A stretch of DNA of 50,702 nt from Aeribacillus composti. GTDB lineage: Bacteria; Bacillota; Bacilli; Bacillales; Aeribacillaceae. The notes beneath the pieces are model-generated. The model was not told the DNA's origin. It made no database searches and saw only the letters and a list, made by a program, of their open reading frames with translations. Of the stretch, positions 7,359-15,823 are shown piece by piece; positions within the stretch are counted from its first letter, which is position 1, and each line of letters starts with the position of its first letter. The DNA lies in the NCBI RefSeq assembly GCF_007827555.1, contig NZ_VISS01000033.1:1-50702 (forward strand), read 5' to 3'. Made by a program: the position numbers and the translations under genes.

Positions 7359-7901
7359 TTATTTTGTTAAAATTTTTTCTTTAAAAATCAACATATCTAG
7401 CTTCCAAAAGTTGTAAATAAATTGATATTTTTGTGAACCAGTTAAATGCGGACAAATCCAATTTTAAAAAAACTGCCCGTTTATATGGATAGATTCATTA
7501 ATCGCCGATAAGAAAAAAACTTCGCAAAACATTGACGGAATTACCGGCTGTACGCAACAGCGATCATAAAGATGTAATTTTCGACATCTATGACCCGGCA
7601 AAAAAAATCTGCGATACTAGTTGATCCTTAACGATGAGCCGAAAACAACATGATTACCAGTAAAAATCCATCTCCTCCCCCGTTTCAAATCCAGAAACCG
7701 GATAGTGAGAAAAGGCTGGATAGCAAAAGATTGGGTAATTGCTGAACAAAAACAAATCGCGTTCAACAAAGCTGAACATTTCTGACCATTGAAAGTCGTG
7801 TAACTTAACATTCTCTTGACCATTCTTGTCAAACCGTGATACGCTCGACTTACAAATTATTTTAAAAATTCTAAAAATAATGTTACAAAGGGGTGAATAT
7901 G
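7359..7901. other. 540-bp intergenic stretch between divergent gluconate and nickel-transport operons
   Basis: No intact gene is visible. A short open plus-strand frame ending near 7622 (…DHKDVIFDIYDPAKK…) looks protein-like but has no start and I do not recognise it. I looked for a cobalamin or Ni/Co riboswitch before the transporter and saw none of the conserved boxes. No clear promoter is visible; TTGACC near 7815 is the best -35 candidate but has only a poor partner. A good ribosome site (AAAGGGG, 7887-7893) precedes nikMN. Confidence 0.5.
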
Positions 7902-8948
7902 ATGCACATGGCAGATGCCTTGATTTCACCAGCTGTTGGTGGAACCATGCTGGCAACTACTGCTGGAGTTGCAGCTTATTCAATCAAAAAACTCCAGAAT
8001 GAGCTGGATGAAAAGAAAATTCCTTTAATGGGAGTGATGGGAGCATTTGTTTTTGCAGCACAAATGATTAATTTTTCAATACCAGGCACTGGTTCAAGCG
8101 GACACCTCGGAGGAGGAATGCTACTGGCAATATTATTAGGTCCTTATGCGGGATTTTTAACGATGGCTTCGATTTTGTTGATACAGGCATTGTTCTTTGG
8201 TGACGGCGGATTGCTTGCTTTTGGCTGCAACGTATTTAACCTTGGTTTTTATACGTGCTTTATAGCATATCCATTCATATATAAATGGTTTACACGTAAA
8301 GGGATTACTTCCAAAAGGATTTTTGCTGGTTCGATGGCTTCAGCACTGGTTGCTCTCCAATTGGGTGCTTTTAGCGTTGTCCTTGAGACTCTTTTATCAG
8401 GAAAAACTGAATTGCCCTTTGAGAAATTCGTATTGTTAATGCAGCCGATACACCTTGCGATCGGAATAGTTGAAGGGCTGGTAACCGCAGCAATCATTAC
8501 CTTCGTATGGAGAGCTAGACCTGATATTTTGGAAAAAGCAGCAAACGAGGAAGCCTTTGGCAATATATCTATGAAGAAAGTATTGACAGCCCTTTCAATC
8601 GCTGTAGTTGTGGTTGGCGGTTTGTTTTCTTGGTTTGCATCCGCTAATCCTGACGGACTGGAATGGTCTATCGAAAAAACAGCAGGTACGGCAGAATTGG
8701 AAGCTCCTGACGGCATTCATGAAACACTCTCTGAAATTCAAAGCAAAACAGCATTATTGCCTGATTATGATTTTAAAGCAAGTGAAAATGAAAAAACAGC
8801 TGGACAAGCTGAAAATGCGTGGCCTGCTGTTAATGCTGGGACAAGCGTTTCGGGTATAGTAGGAGGAGCATTGACTCTTGCATTAGCCGTATTTACAGGG
8901 TGGGTCATCATGTTGATTAAAAGGAGAAAAATAAAAACGACCGCTTGA
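7902..8948 (+). CDS. nikMN: Fused substrate-binding component of a nickel/cobalt ECF transporter (CbiM/NikM plus PDGLE/NikN domain)
   Basis: The 348-residue membrane protein begins MHMADALISPAVGG. In CbiM/NikM proteins Met1 and His2 bind the metal, so I chose the ATG at 7902 that gives Met-His, eight bases after AAAGGGG, rather than upstream GTG or ATG codons. Residues up to about 215 carry the CbiM segments (GGGMLLAILLGPYAGFLTMA). From about 225 there is a further helix, then NPDGLEWS, an outside loop, and a last helix with a basic tail. That PDGLE module replaces the separate CbiN/NikN protein. It is first of three genes (with cbiQ, cbiO). PDGLE fusions usually go with nickel; cobalt cannot be excluded. 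Confidence 0.9.
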   Translation: MHMADALISPAVGGTMLATTAGVAAYSIKKLQNELDEKKIPLMGVMGAFVFAAQMINFSIPGTGSSGHLGGGMLLAILLGPYAGFLTMASILLIQALFFGDGGLLAFGCNVFNLGFYTCFIAYPFIYKWFTRKGITSKRIFAGSMASALVALQLGAFSVVLETLLSGKTELPFEKFVLLMQPIHLAIGIVEGLVTAAIITFVWRARPDILEKAANEEAFGNISMKKVLTALSIAVVVVGGLFSWFASANPDGLEWSIEKTAGTAELEAPDGIHETLSEIQSKTALLPDYDFKASENEKTAGQAENAWPAVNAGTSVSGIVGGALTLALAVFTGWVIMLIKRRKIKTTA

Positions 8949-9010
8949 TCATTTTTATGGTGGGGTCCTCCCTTTAGTTTATTAAAAATATATAATAGGA
9001 ATGGATGTAA

Positions 9011-9817
9011 ATGTCGAACATGATAAATTCGCTGTCTAATATGAGGCTTCTGGATGATCTGGCGCGAAAAGAGACCTTTATACACAGAATTCATCCACTA
9101 ATAAAGCTGTTAACCACAGTCGTCTATTTGACTGTGGTTGTATCATTTGAAAGGTATGAAATAATTGGTCTTTTGCCTTTTATTTTTTATCCTATACTAA
9201 TTTTTGCTTTTGCAGAGCTACCAGTTGCACCAATTTTAAAAATGATATTGCTTATTGAACCTTTCATTATCGGAATTGGAATATTAAATCCATTGTTTGA
9301 TCATTCTAAAGTGCTGTTTGGTGGAATTGCCATTTCAAAAGGTTGGGTTACTTTTTTATCTATTTTAATAAAATGCAGTTTAACAGTGACAGCCAGCATT
9401 TTACTCATTGCAACCACAGGGATGGATCGGTTTGCCGTAGCTTTGCGGATGCTCAAAATCCCTAAGATTTTTGTCTTACAGATTCTATTAACATATCGAT
9501 ATATATCGGTGCTGATCGAAGAGGTTTCTAGGATGATAAGGGCGTATTCACTTAGGGCGCCAGGACAAAAGGGATTAAAATGGAGCGCTTGGGGCTCTTT
9601 TGCCGGACAAATATTGCTCAGGACTTTTGAAAGAGCAGAGCGGGTATATCAAGCAATGAATTTAAGAGGCTTTACAGGAGAGTATTATACAGGAGATATT
9701 GCAAAACTAAGCTTTAAAGACCTTGCCTATTTTGCCGCATGGAGTCTATTTTTTATTATTGCAAGAATTTACAACATACCTGTATTGATAGGGTCATTGT
9801 TTACAGGAGTGATTTGA
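9011..9817 (+). CDS. cbiQ: ECF transporter transmembrane (T) component CbiQ/NikQ
   Basis: This 268-residue membrane protein couples the ATPase to the substrate component. It has about five to six membrane helices between residues 30 and 135 and near 235-260. The two cytoplasmic coupling motifs of EcfT proteins are visible: SLRAPG (180-185) and NLRGF (217-221), which dock into the ATPase grooves. The ATG at 9011 has GGAATGG upstream. It lies 62 bp after nikMN and 4 bp before cbiO in one operon. Family assignment is safe; the transported metal follows from the nikMN neighbour. Confidence 0.92.
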   Translation: MSNMINSLSNMRLLDDLARKETFIHRIHPLIKLLTTVVYLTVVVSFERYEIIGLLPFIFYPILIFAFAELPVAPILKMILLIEPFIIGIGILNPLFDHSKVLFGGIAISKGWVTFLSILIKCSLTVTASILLIATTGMDRFAVALRMLKIPKIFVLQILLTYRYISVLIEEVSRMIRAYSLRAPGQKGLKWSAWGSFAGQILLRTFERAERVYQAMNLRGFTGEYYTGDIAKLSFKDLAYFAAWSLFFIIARIYNIPVLIGSLFTGVI

Positions 9818-9821
9818 TAGA

Positions 9822-10652
9822 ATGAGTCATCATAAAATTGAAGTGAGGAATCTGTATTTTTCGTATCCGGATGGACATAAAGCAATTAAAAATATGTCTT
9901 TTTCCATTTATCATGGTGAATCAATCGGAATCATTGGTGCAAATGGTGCTGGGAAGTCTACGCTGCTAATGCTGTTGATGGGAGTTTATTTTCCGGATGG
10001 CGGAGAAGTGCTGGTAGGAGATGTGCGTGTAACCAAAAAGACATTACCGATGATTCGCCAAAGATTGGGAATGGTTTTTCAGGACCCTGACGACCAATTG
10101 TTCATGACTACTGTTTATGAAGACGTTGCCTTTGGACCACGAAATTATAAGCTGGAAGAGGAAGACGTGGAGAGACGGGTGATGCAGGCGCTGGAGAAGG
10201 TTGGAATACCTCATTTGAAAGACAGGGCCCCCTATAAACTATCAGGAGGAGAAAAGCGCTCTGCCGCAATTGCATCCGTTTTATCCATGCAACCTGATGT
10301 ATTGATCATGGATGAGCCAACTTCTGGCCTGGATCCAAAATCAAGACGGAGAGTAATTGATTTGTTAAAAAGCTTTGAACATACAAAAATAATTACCAGC
10401 CACGATTTGGACATGGTACTTGAAACCTGTAAAAGGATTATTGTGATAAAAAAAGGAGAAATAGCTGCAGATGGAACCGCAGTGGACATTTTATCCAATG
10501 AAGATCTGCTGAATAGCTGTGGCTTGGAATTACCTCTTTCACTTCAAAAATGTCCTGTTTGCGGAACTTCAAAAGGCAAATTCGGATATATCCATGAGAA
10601 AATTGTAGTCGACAAAGAAGCCAAAAAAGAATTGAGATTGACCAGAGAATGA
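9822..10652 (+). CDS. cbiO: ECF transporter ATP-binding protein CbiO/NikO with a CPVC tail
   Basis: The 276-residue ABC ATPase powers nickel/cobalt uptake. It shows Walker A GANGAGKST (39-47), the Q-loop in MVFQDPDDQ (84-92), signature LSGGE (140-144), Walker B LIMDEP (161-166) and the switch histidine H194. After the nucleotide domain there is a short extension with CPVC (244-247), which could bind a metal or form half of a zinc ribbon; it is not part of the core ABC fold. The ribosome site overlaps the end of cbiQ. An intrinsic terminator follows at 10738-10772. Confidence 0.93.
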   Translation: MSHHKIEVRNLYFSYPDGHKAIKNMSFSIYHGESIGIIGANGAGKSTLLMLLMGVYFPDGGEVLVGDVRVTKKTLPMIRQRLGMVFQDPDDQLFMTTVYEDVAFGPRNYKLEEEDVERRVMQALEKVGIPHLKDRAPYKLSGGEKRSAAIASVLSMQPDVLIMDEPTSGLDPKSRRRVIDLLKSFEHTKIITSHDLDMVLETCKRIIVIKKGEIAADGTAVDILSNEDLLNSCGLELPLSLQKCPVCGTSKGKFGYIHEKIVVDKEAKKELRLTRE

Positions 10653-10737
10653 GATTGCTTTTGAAATTTGAAGAAGCTCAAATAAATTCAACTATTTCGA
10701 AGCAGTTGACCTTATGAAATAAGCACTGCCTAATCTG

Positions 10738-10772
10738 ACGAGAACCATAAAATATTCTCTCGTTTATTTTGA
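10738..10772 (+). terminator. Terminator after the nickel/cobalt transporter operon
   Basis: ACGAGAA pairs with a TTCTCTCGT arm (one bulge) and is followed by TTTATTTT, 86 bp beyond the cbiO stop. Confidence 0.55.
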
Positions 10773-10879
10773 TGTTCCATGCCCCCCCGCTCCGACATCA
10801 CTTTCACAAAAAACATCGGCTGGCTCATTGATGTTCCGAACTTAACTTATATCCGTTTCCCCGATTATAAAAATGATGA

Positions 10880-10908
10880 AGCACGACCGCATAGGCCGTG
10901 CTTTTTTG
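10880..10908 (+). terminator. Hairpin before the distal end of CRISPR array 2
   Basis: AGCACGACC and GGCCGTGCT form a stem with one mismatch, followed by TTTTTT. The right part (GGCCGTGCTTTTTTG) recurs before array 3 at 18166-18180, so it belongs to the conserved distal flank of arrays 2 and 3. Confidence 0.65.
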
Positions 10909-10911
10909 GTT

Positions 10912-11203
10912 AAAATTTTTCCTCATAGTTAAGATAAAAACGCCGACGGTACGCCGAAAAAACCGGTGTACATTCGTGTTTCAATTCCTTATAGTTAAGA
11001 TAAAAACAGAAACTATGAAAATAAAAGAAATAAAGAAGGCACGTTTCAATTCCTTATAGTAAGATAAAAACGTTTTTCTCTCGTATTGACTATTCCCCAT
11101 TATCGGAGTTTCAATTCCTTATAGTTAAGATAAAAACCTACGTTTGTTGGCACTAAGGCAGTGGACAAGCAAAGTTTCAATTCCTTATAGTTAAGATAAA
11201 AAC
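10912..11203 (-). CRISPR. CRISPR array 2: 4 good repeats plus a degenerate terminal one, 4 spacers
   Basis: A degenerate repeat at 10912-10941 keeps only its right two thirds (CCTCATAGTT, AAGATAAAAAC). Full repeats start at 10978, 11043, 11108 and 11174; spacers are 35-36 bp. The full repeats read CTTATAG at the centre, unlike arrays 1 and 3. The repeat at 11043 is 29 bp because one T is missing (ATAGTAAG for ATAGTTAAG). The leader is on the right, so the array is read leftwards. Four spacers, no cas genes nearby and one indel suggest a less active array than array 3. The left flank (terminator-like GGCCGTGC with T run) and the right flank are shared with array 3. Confidence 0.95.
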
Positions 11204-11259
11204 CCCAAAAATCGCTGTTATATAAGTATTTAGTTTAAAATGATTTATGAGTTATTTAT

Positions 11260-11288
11260 ATTTTAGCGAAAGAGTTACATTTTATCAA
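11260..11288 (-). promoter_or_regulatory. Leader promoter of CRISPR array 2
   Basis: Minus-strand TTGATA (11283-11288), 17 bp, TAAAAT (11260-11265), at the same distance from the repeat as in arrays 1 and 3. Confidence 0.7.
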
Positions 11289-11326
11289 TCCTTTGATTTG
11301 CGTGGGCTCATTGGAGATTAGAAAGA

Positions 11327-11370
11327 GTCGTCGATCCCCCAGGATTTTTGCATGATTGGGGGTCGACGAC
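11327..11370. repeat. 44-bp palindrome of the CRISPR 2 leader
   Basis: GTCGTCGATCCCCC and GGGGGTCGACGAC arms around AGGATTTTTGCATGATT. It begins exactly 123 bp after the last repeat, as in the other two leaders. Confidence 0.85.
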
Positions 11371-11741
11371 AATTTTCATTTAAAACAGGCTTTCCACGTT
11401 TGCAGGCCAACAATCAAATCCGTGTTTTATCTGAAATATTTTACCTGATCCATCTGTTTTAATAGAGCAAACGGCCGAACTAGAAGTTCATGCCGTTTGT
11501 TATTTCCATTGAATGGTTAGAGAGATAGACCATCATCGTCACGGTCTCTGAACTAAACAGTATTGAAATCAATACGCTTAAGCGGCATCATCCGGTAGTG
11601 TCCATATTCCACGGATAAAACGCTGTGTTCTGGGTTTATCCTTCTCACTCATTTGCGGTGAGAGTGAGACCATCTTCAACGCATAAAACGCCGTGTTTCT
11701 GGAGCAAGGATACGGCCTACCGATGAATAATGATTAAGTAA
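11371..11741. other. Non-coding flank of array 2, partly shared with array 3
   Basis: Similarity to the array 3 flank continues with TTTTACCTGA.CCATCTGTTTTAATA (from about 11440 and 19171) and again with AGAGTGAGACCAT near 11660 and 19245. A hairpin (AACGGC.GAACT against AGTTC.GCCGTT, about 11484-11511) and a short direct repeat (ATAAAACGC.GTGTT at about 11615 and 11676) are visible. No gene is seen. The shared stretches suggest that arrays 2 and 3 come from one duplicated block. Confidence 0.5.
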
Positions 11742-11911
11742 TCACTCCACTCCACCAAGATGCAATACAAACATAATCATAGCGGCAATCGCCGCGCCGG
11801 CGAAAGAAGAAGGCGTCTGAAAACCGTAAAAAACAGCAACGATGGGAACCGCCAATACCTGCAAGCAAAATATCGGTAAAATGACATGAAGCAAAATCAG
11901 AATAAAAACAT
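11742..11911 (-). pseudogene. Small membrane protein gene behind the two-component system, probably frame-shifted
   Basis: After the response regulator stop there is a strong ribosome site (GGGAGGAAG, 11921-11929 on the plus strand as CTTCCTCCC) and an ATG at 11909-11911. Its frame closes after four codons (ATG TTT TTA TTC TGA). Adding one T to the T5 run gives an open frame of about 56 residues: MFFILILLHVILPIF, then LQVLAVPIVAVFYGFQ, then AAIAAMIMFVLHLGGVE and a stop at 11742. The product would have two hydrophobic helices. I do not recognise it. Either the gene has lost one base or the base is a sequencing error in a homopolymer. Confidence 0.5.
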
Positions 11912-11928
11912 CTAAGCTGTCTTCCTCC

Positions 11929-12630
11929 CTATCGTTTTAGCTTGTAAATTCTCTCCGGCCTTCCAACAGAGCCGTACAAAATGTCAGCTGTCACTTGAGA
12001 AATGGAAACAAGATATTCTAAATATCTTCTTGATGTCGTTCGGCTCGCGCCAATAAGTTTCCCTACTTCTTCCGCTGTAATGCCGTCTCGATATTGCTTC
12101 ACTACCGCCAGCACTTTCTCCAATGTCAATCGGTGAATTCCTTTTGGCAGTTCCCCATCTGCGTCTCCAAAGGTACGTTCCCGTCGAATTAATTGATCGA
12201 TTTCCTCCTGTCCAATCAATTCTTTTTCCTTCATCAGTTCATGCATTTTATAAAAATATTCTTTGTATTTCACCAATGTTTCGGTAAAACGGTCGAGCAT
12301 AATCGGCTTGATAATATAGTCAAACACTCCGCCATGCATCGCTTGCTTTAATGTATCAATTTCTCTGGCAGCTGTAATCATAATAATATCGATATTCGCA
12401 AAATGCTCGCGAATCCATTTTAAAAATTGAATCCCATTCATATCAGGAAAATAAATGTCCAGCAGCACTAAATCGGGTTGCAGCACTTCTATCAGTTCTT
12501 TCCCTTCCTGTTCATTTGTGGCAATCCCGACCACTTTATATTCTTCTACTTTTTCAACAAAGCGGCGGTTAATTTCGGCAATACGTTTATCATCTTCGAC
12601 AATGAGCACTTGAATAGTGTATTCCATCAT
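11929..12630 (-). CDS. Response regulator, CitB/DcuR type (CitT-like)
   Basis: This 233-residue cytoplasmic regulator has a receiver domain (about 5-125) with acidic D13/D14, phosphoacceptor D58 in LLDIYFPDMNG, T87 and K108. A C-terminal helix-turn-helix follows (about 175-233, with GITAEEVGKLIGASRTTSRR). Layout and length match the CitB/DcuR group, which control uptake of C4-dicarboxylates or citrate. The ATG overlaps the stop of the kinase gene by four bases, and GGGAGGAATT serves as ribosome site, so the two are translationally coupled. Its likely target is the tctCBA operon next door, as CitT controls citM in B. subtilis; this is inference. Confidence 0.92.
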   Translation of the reverse strand: MMEYTIQVLIVEDDKRIAEINRRFVEKVEEYKVVGIATNEQEGKELIEVLQPDLVLLDIYFPDMNGIQFLKWIREHFANIDIIMITAAREIDTLKQAMHGGVFDYIIKPIMLDRFTETLVKYKEYFYKMHELMKEKELIGQEEIDQLIRRERTFGDADGELPKGIHRLTLEKVLAVVKQYRDGITAEEVGKLIGASRTTSRRYLEYLVSISQVTADILYGSVGRPERIYKLKR

Positions 12631-14216
12631 AATTCCTCCCGTTGCTTCGGAATGATAACGGTAAAAACGGTTCCTTTTTCTCGCTCTGATTGATAAGTAA
12701 TGTGCCCTCCAAGCACCTTTAACGAATTTTTTACTAAATCCAGACCGTATCCTCTCTGTGCTTTCCCCTTGGTGGAAAATCCCCGTTCAAATATTTGTTC
12801 AGCAATCTCTTCCTGAATACCCGTTCCGTTATCTTCCACTTCAATGATTAGATCGTCGCCAAGATCGGTTAAAAAGACGTTGACCCGCTTTTGGTCACGC
12901 CCATTATGCAATGCCGCCTCCATGGCATTATCAATAATATTGCCGATAATCGTAACAAGATGATCGCGGTCCAATTGTTTCGGAATATCTTTAAAGCTGC
13001 TTTGCCGATCAATATCAAATTGAATTTTCAGCTCATTAGCTCGGTTAAATTTTCCGATTAACAGCCCTCCAACAATCGGGTCAGGTACTTCTTTCATCAC
13101 AAAACGAACGATATCCTGCTGCATGTTTGTTTCTTTTGTAATGAGTTCCAACGCTTCTTCATAAGATTCCAGCTGAATCAATCCAGAAATAAGATATAAT
13201 TTATTGGAAAATTCATGTGTCTGCGCCCGCAGTGCATCGGCATAGCTTTTTAGCTGGGAAAGCTCTTTTGTCAATCGGTACAGTTCCGACTTATTGCGAA
13301 ATGTCGATACCGCCCCAATGACGTTTTCTTTTTTATCAACAATCGGAATGCGATTAGTAATGATCGTTTCTTCACCTAATATCATTTCGTCATCATATTC
13401 TGCTTCACCTGTTCGAATTACTTCTAACAGCCTAGAATGAGGAATAATATGTAAAATATATTTTCCTAGCACATCTTGTTCTCTCTCATACCCTAACAGC
13501 GTCATCGCCGTTTTATTGACCATTGTAATGATTCCATTCTGATTCACAGCAACAATTCCTTCACGAATCGCTTCTAAAATCGCCTGCTTTTCTTGGTATA
13601 ATAGCCCGATTTCTTTCGGTTCCAATCCATGAATCGATTTTTTTACCGTTTTGGCAATAACAACCGCTCCAATAATCCCTAGCAATAGTGCAAGGATAGA
13701 AAATAAAAAAATGTTTGAGGTATATGACCAAACGATATCCTCAATATCTTCCAGCAAAAAGCCTACCGATACAATGCCCACCACATTTCCCCGCTCATTG
13801 AAAATCGGTGCTTTTCCGCGTATCGCCGGACCGAGCGAACCAACCGCTTCAGAAATAATCGCTTTTCCTTTAAGCACCTCGTGATTATCTCCCCCGACCA
13901 TCTTCTTCCCAATTCGGTCTGGGAGCGGATGGGCGTAACGAATTCCTTGTCTGTTTCCCACGACAACGTACTCTGCGCCTGTTTTTCGACGAATCATTTC
14001 TGCAAACGGCTGAATTTGTTGATGAGGGTTCGGCTGTTTAAAAGCGTCCCGAATGTGCGGCGTAGCGGCCACCGTTTCTGCTACATTCAGCGCCCGCATT
14101 CCGATTTGTTCTTTCAGTGTTGCCGCAAGCATGTACTGAAACAAAAAGGAAAGAAAAATAATAACAAATAAAAGCAATGAACAAATAATGATCACCAGTC
14201 GCGTTTGCAGCTTCAT
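12627..14216 (-). CDS. Sensor histidine kinase, CitA/DcuS type (CitS-like)
   Basis: The 529-residue membrane kinase has a first membrane helix (about 8-28), an extracellular sensor domain of the CitA/DcuS PAS-like (sCache) kind to about 165, and a second helix (about 169-188). A cytoplasmic PAS follows (about 210-310), then the phosphoacceptor H334 in QTHEFSNKL, and the ATPase with the N-box GNIIDN (425-430), EDNGTG (461-466) and GYGLDLV (489-495). Such kinases sense external citrate or C4-dicarboxylates. It lies downstream of tctA after a terminator and upstream of its overlapping response regulator. The ligand is inferred to be a tricarboxylate from the neighbours. Confidence 0.93.
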   Translation of the reverse strand: MKLQTRLVIIICSLLLFVIIFLSFLFQYMLAATLKEQIGMRALNVAETVAATPHIRDAFKQPNPHQQIQPFAEMIRRKTGAEYVVVGNRQGIRYAHPLPDRIGKKMVGGDNHEVLKGKAIISEAVGSLGPAIRGKAPIFNERGNVVGIVSVGFLLEDIEDIVWSYTSNIFLFSILALLLGIIGAVVIAKTVKKSIHGLEPKEIGLLYQEKQAILEAIREGIVAVNQNGIITMVNKTAMTLLGYEREQDVLGKYILHIIPHSRLLEVIRTGEAEYDDEMILGEETIITNRIPIVDKKENVIGAVSTFRNKSELYRLTKELSQLKSYADALRAQTHEFSNKLYLISGLIQLESYEEALELITKETNMQQDIVRFVMKEVPDPIVGGLLIGKFNRANELKIQFDIDRQSSFKDIPKQLDRDHLVTIIGNIIDNAMEAALHNGRDQKRVNVFLTDLGDDLIIEVEDNGTGIQEEIAEQIFERGFSTKGKAQRGYGLDLVKNSLKVLGGHITYQSEREKGTVFTVIIPKQREEL

Positions 14217-14231
14217 TTTTCTCTCTCCTTG

Positions 14232-14278
14232 ACTAAAAATAGAGAAAGACTATCCGCCAAAAGGCAATAGTCTTTCCC
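14232..14278 (-). terminator. Terminator after tctA
   Basis: GGGAAAGACTAT pairs with ATAGTCTTTCTC on the minus strand and TATTTTTAG follows. It separates the transporter operon from the two-component genes. Confidence 0.75.
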
Positions 14279-14281
14279 TTA

Positions 14282-15808
14282 TTACATATCTTCATTTACA
14301 ATAATCGACTTCCCTTTTAATTTCATGATAAATGGCACAACAATCCATAAAAACGCTATGATCAGCAGTACAAGTGAGATTGGTTTTTCAAAAAACACCA
14401 TAAAATCGCCATTCGACGCTGTAAGTGCTCTTCGCATGTTATTTTCGATCATCGGACCAAGTACCAGCCCTAATACAAGCGGAGCAAGGGGAAAGTCATG
14501 TTGTGCCAGCAAATAGCCTAAAAGGCCAAACCCAATGAGTAGAAACACATCAAATATTGTGACTTGCACCGCATAAACACCGAAAACCGAAATCGCAACA
14601 ATAAGCGGCAGCAAATACTTAGTCGGCGTTTCAATAATTTTAGCAAATATTTTGACAAGAGGCATGTTTAAAATAAGCAGCATCACATTGCCGATAAACA
14701 TGCTGGCAATAAGCCCCCATGCAACATCTGGATGTTCGTCGAAAAGAAGAGGACCCGGCTGGACGTTATACATAATTAACGCACCCATTAAAATCGCCGT
14801 CGTCCCAGAGCCAGGGATTCCGAGCGTCAACAGCGGAATCATCGCCCCTCCTGAAGCGGCATTGTTCGCTGATTCCGGCGCCGCCACGCCGGCAATCGTT
14901 CCCTTTCCGAATTTTTCAGGCGTTTTGCTTAATTTCTTTTCCATGATATAAGAGAAAAACGAGGCGAGCGTCGCCCCTGCTCCCGGCAATACGCCGACGA
15001 AAAAGCCTAGCAGCGATCCGCGCGCAATCGGACCCACGCTTTCTTTTGCTTCTGCTTTCGACGGAAGGATGCGGCCGATTTTTGCGATTTCGCCGTCATT
15101 TTTCTCCTTATGAAGAATGGCTTTGAATACTTCTCCTAAGGCAAACAAACCGACCGCTACCGTTAAAAATTCCAAGCCCCCGTATAGAAACGAAATGTTA
15201 TACGTAAACCGTGCCACACCTGATACATTATCAAGACCAATGGTCGAAAGCAATAAGCCGAAAACGGTCATCATCCACGCTTTTGTCATCGAGTTTCCCG
15301 CCAGTCCACTGACAGCAGCCAATCCAAGAAGCATTAAGGAAAAATATTCCGCTGGGCCGAATTTCAACGCTACATTGGAAAGCGGCTCTGCCAACAGCAC
15401 AAGGGCAATTAAGGAAACGAGCCCGGCGACAAATGAACCGATCGCCGCAATCGCTAAAGCTGCCCCCGCCCTTCCCTGCTTTGCCATTTGATAACCGTCC
15501 AATGTCGTTACAACAGAGGAAGATTCTCCAGGCGTATTTAATAAAATCGATGTTGTCGAACCGCCGTACATCGCTCCGTAATAAACACCAGCAAGCAAAA
15601 TAATTGAGCTTGTCGCCGCTTGAGCTGGGTCAAGACCGGACGTCATTGAAGCGGTTACCGGGATGAGCAGCGCTACCCCGCTCATCGGCCCAATTCCTGG
15701 CAGCACTCCTACCGCCGTTCCGATCAGCACTCCAAGAAAGGCGAAAAACAGATTGTGCGGCTGCAATGCGGTCTGAAAGCCATCAATTAAAAATGTCAAT
15801 GCATCCAT
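14282..15808 (-). CDS. tctA: Tripartite tricarboxylate transporter, large membrane subunit TctA
   Basis: This 508-residue integral membrane protein has about 12 helices and the TctA signatures GVLPGIGPMSGVALLIPVT (near 34-52), YYGAMYGGSTTSILLNTPGE (near 76-95) and a second-half inverted copy GVLPGAGATLASFFSY. It forms the transport channel with TctB and works with the binding protein TctC, driven by an ion gradient. The ribosome site AAAGGAGGT is strong. It is the third gene of tctCBA, 15 bp after tctB. The family carries citrate, tricarballylate or other carboxylates (some members aromatic acids), so the exact substrate is open; the CitS/CitT-type neighbours favour citrate. Confidence 0.94.
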   Translation of the reverse strand: MDALTFLIDGFQTALQPHNLFFAFLGVLIGTAVGVLPGIGPMSGVALLIPVTASMTSGLDPAQAATSSIILLAGVYYGAMYGGSTTSILLNTPGESSSVVTTLDGYQMAKQGRAGAALAIAAIGSFVAGLVSLIALVLLAEPLSNVALKFGPAEYFSLMLLGLAAVSGLAGNSMTKAWMMTVFGLLLSTIGLDNVSGVARFTYNISFLYGGLEFLTVAVGLFALGEVFKAILHKEKNDGEIAKIGRILPSKAEAKESVGPIARGSLLGFFVGVLPGAGATLASFFSYIMEKKLSKTPEKFGKGTIAGVAAPESANNAASGGAMIPLLTLGIPGSGTTAILMGALIMYNVQPGPLLFDEHPDVAWGLIASMFIGNVMLLILNMPLVKIFAKIIETPTKYLLPLIVAISVFGVYAVQVTIFDVFLLIGFGLLGYLLAQHDFPLAPLVLGLVLGPMIENNMRRALTASNGDFMVFFEKPISLVLLIIAFLWIVVPFIMKLKGKSIIVNEDM

Positions 15809-15823
15809 ACTTTTCTACCTCCT

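Noticed and set aside
7359-7901. Cobalamin or Ni/Co riboswitch before the metal transporter
   Set aside because: I looked for the B12 box and for paired GC-rich hairpins of the Ni/Co type and saw neither; only a covariance search could settle it.
11441-11741. tRNA or other stable RNA near the hairpins after array 2
   Set aside because: The hairpins do not form a cloverleaf, there is no CCA end or TTC loop, and no known RNA is recognised.
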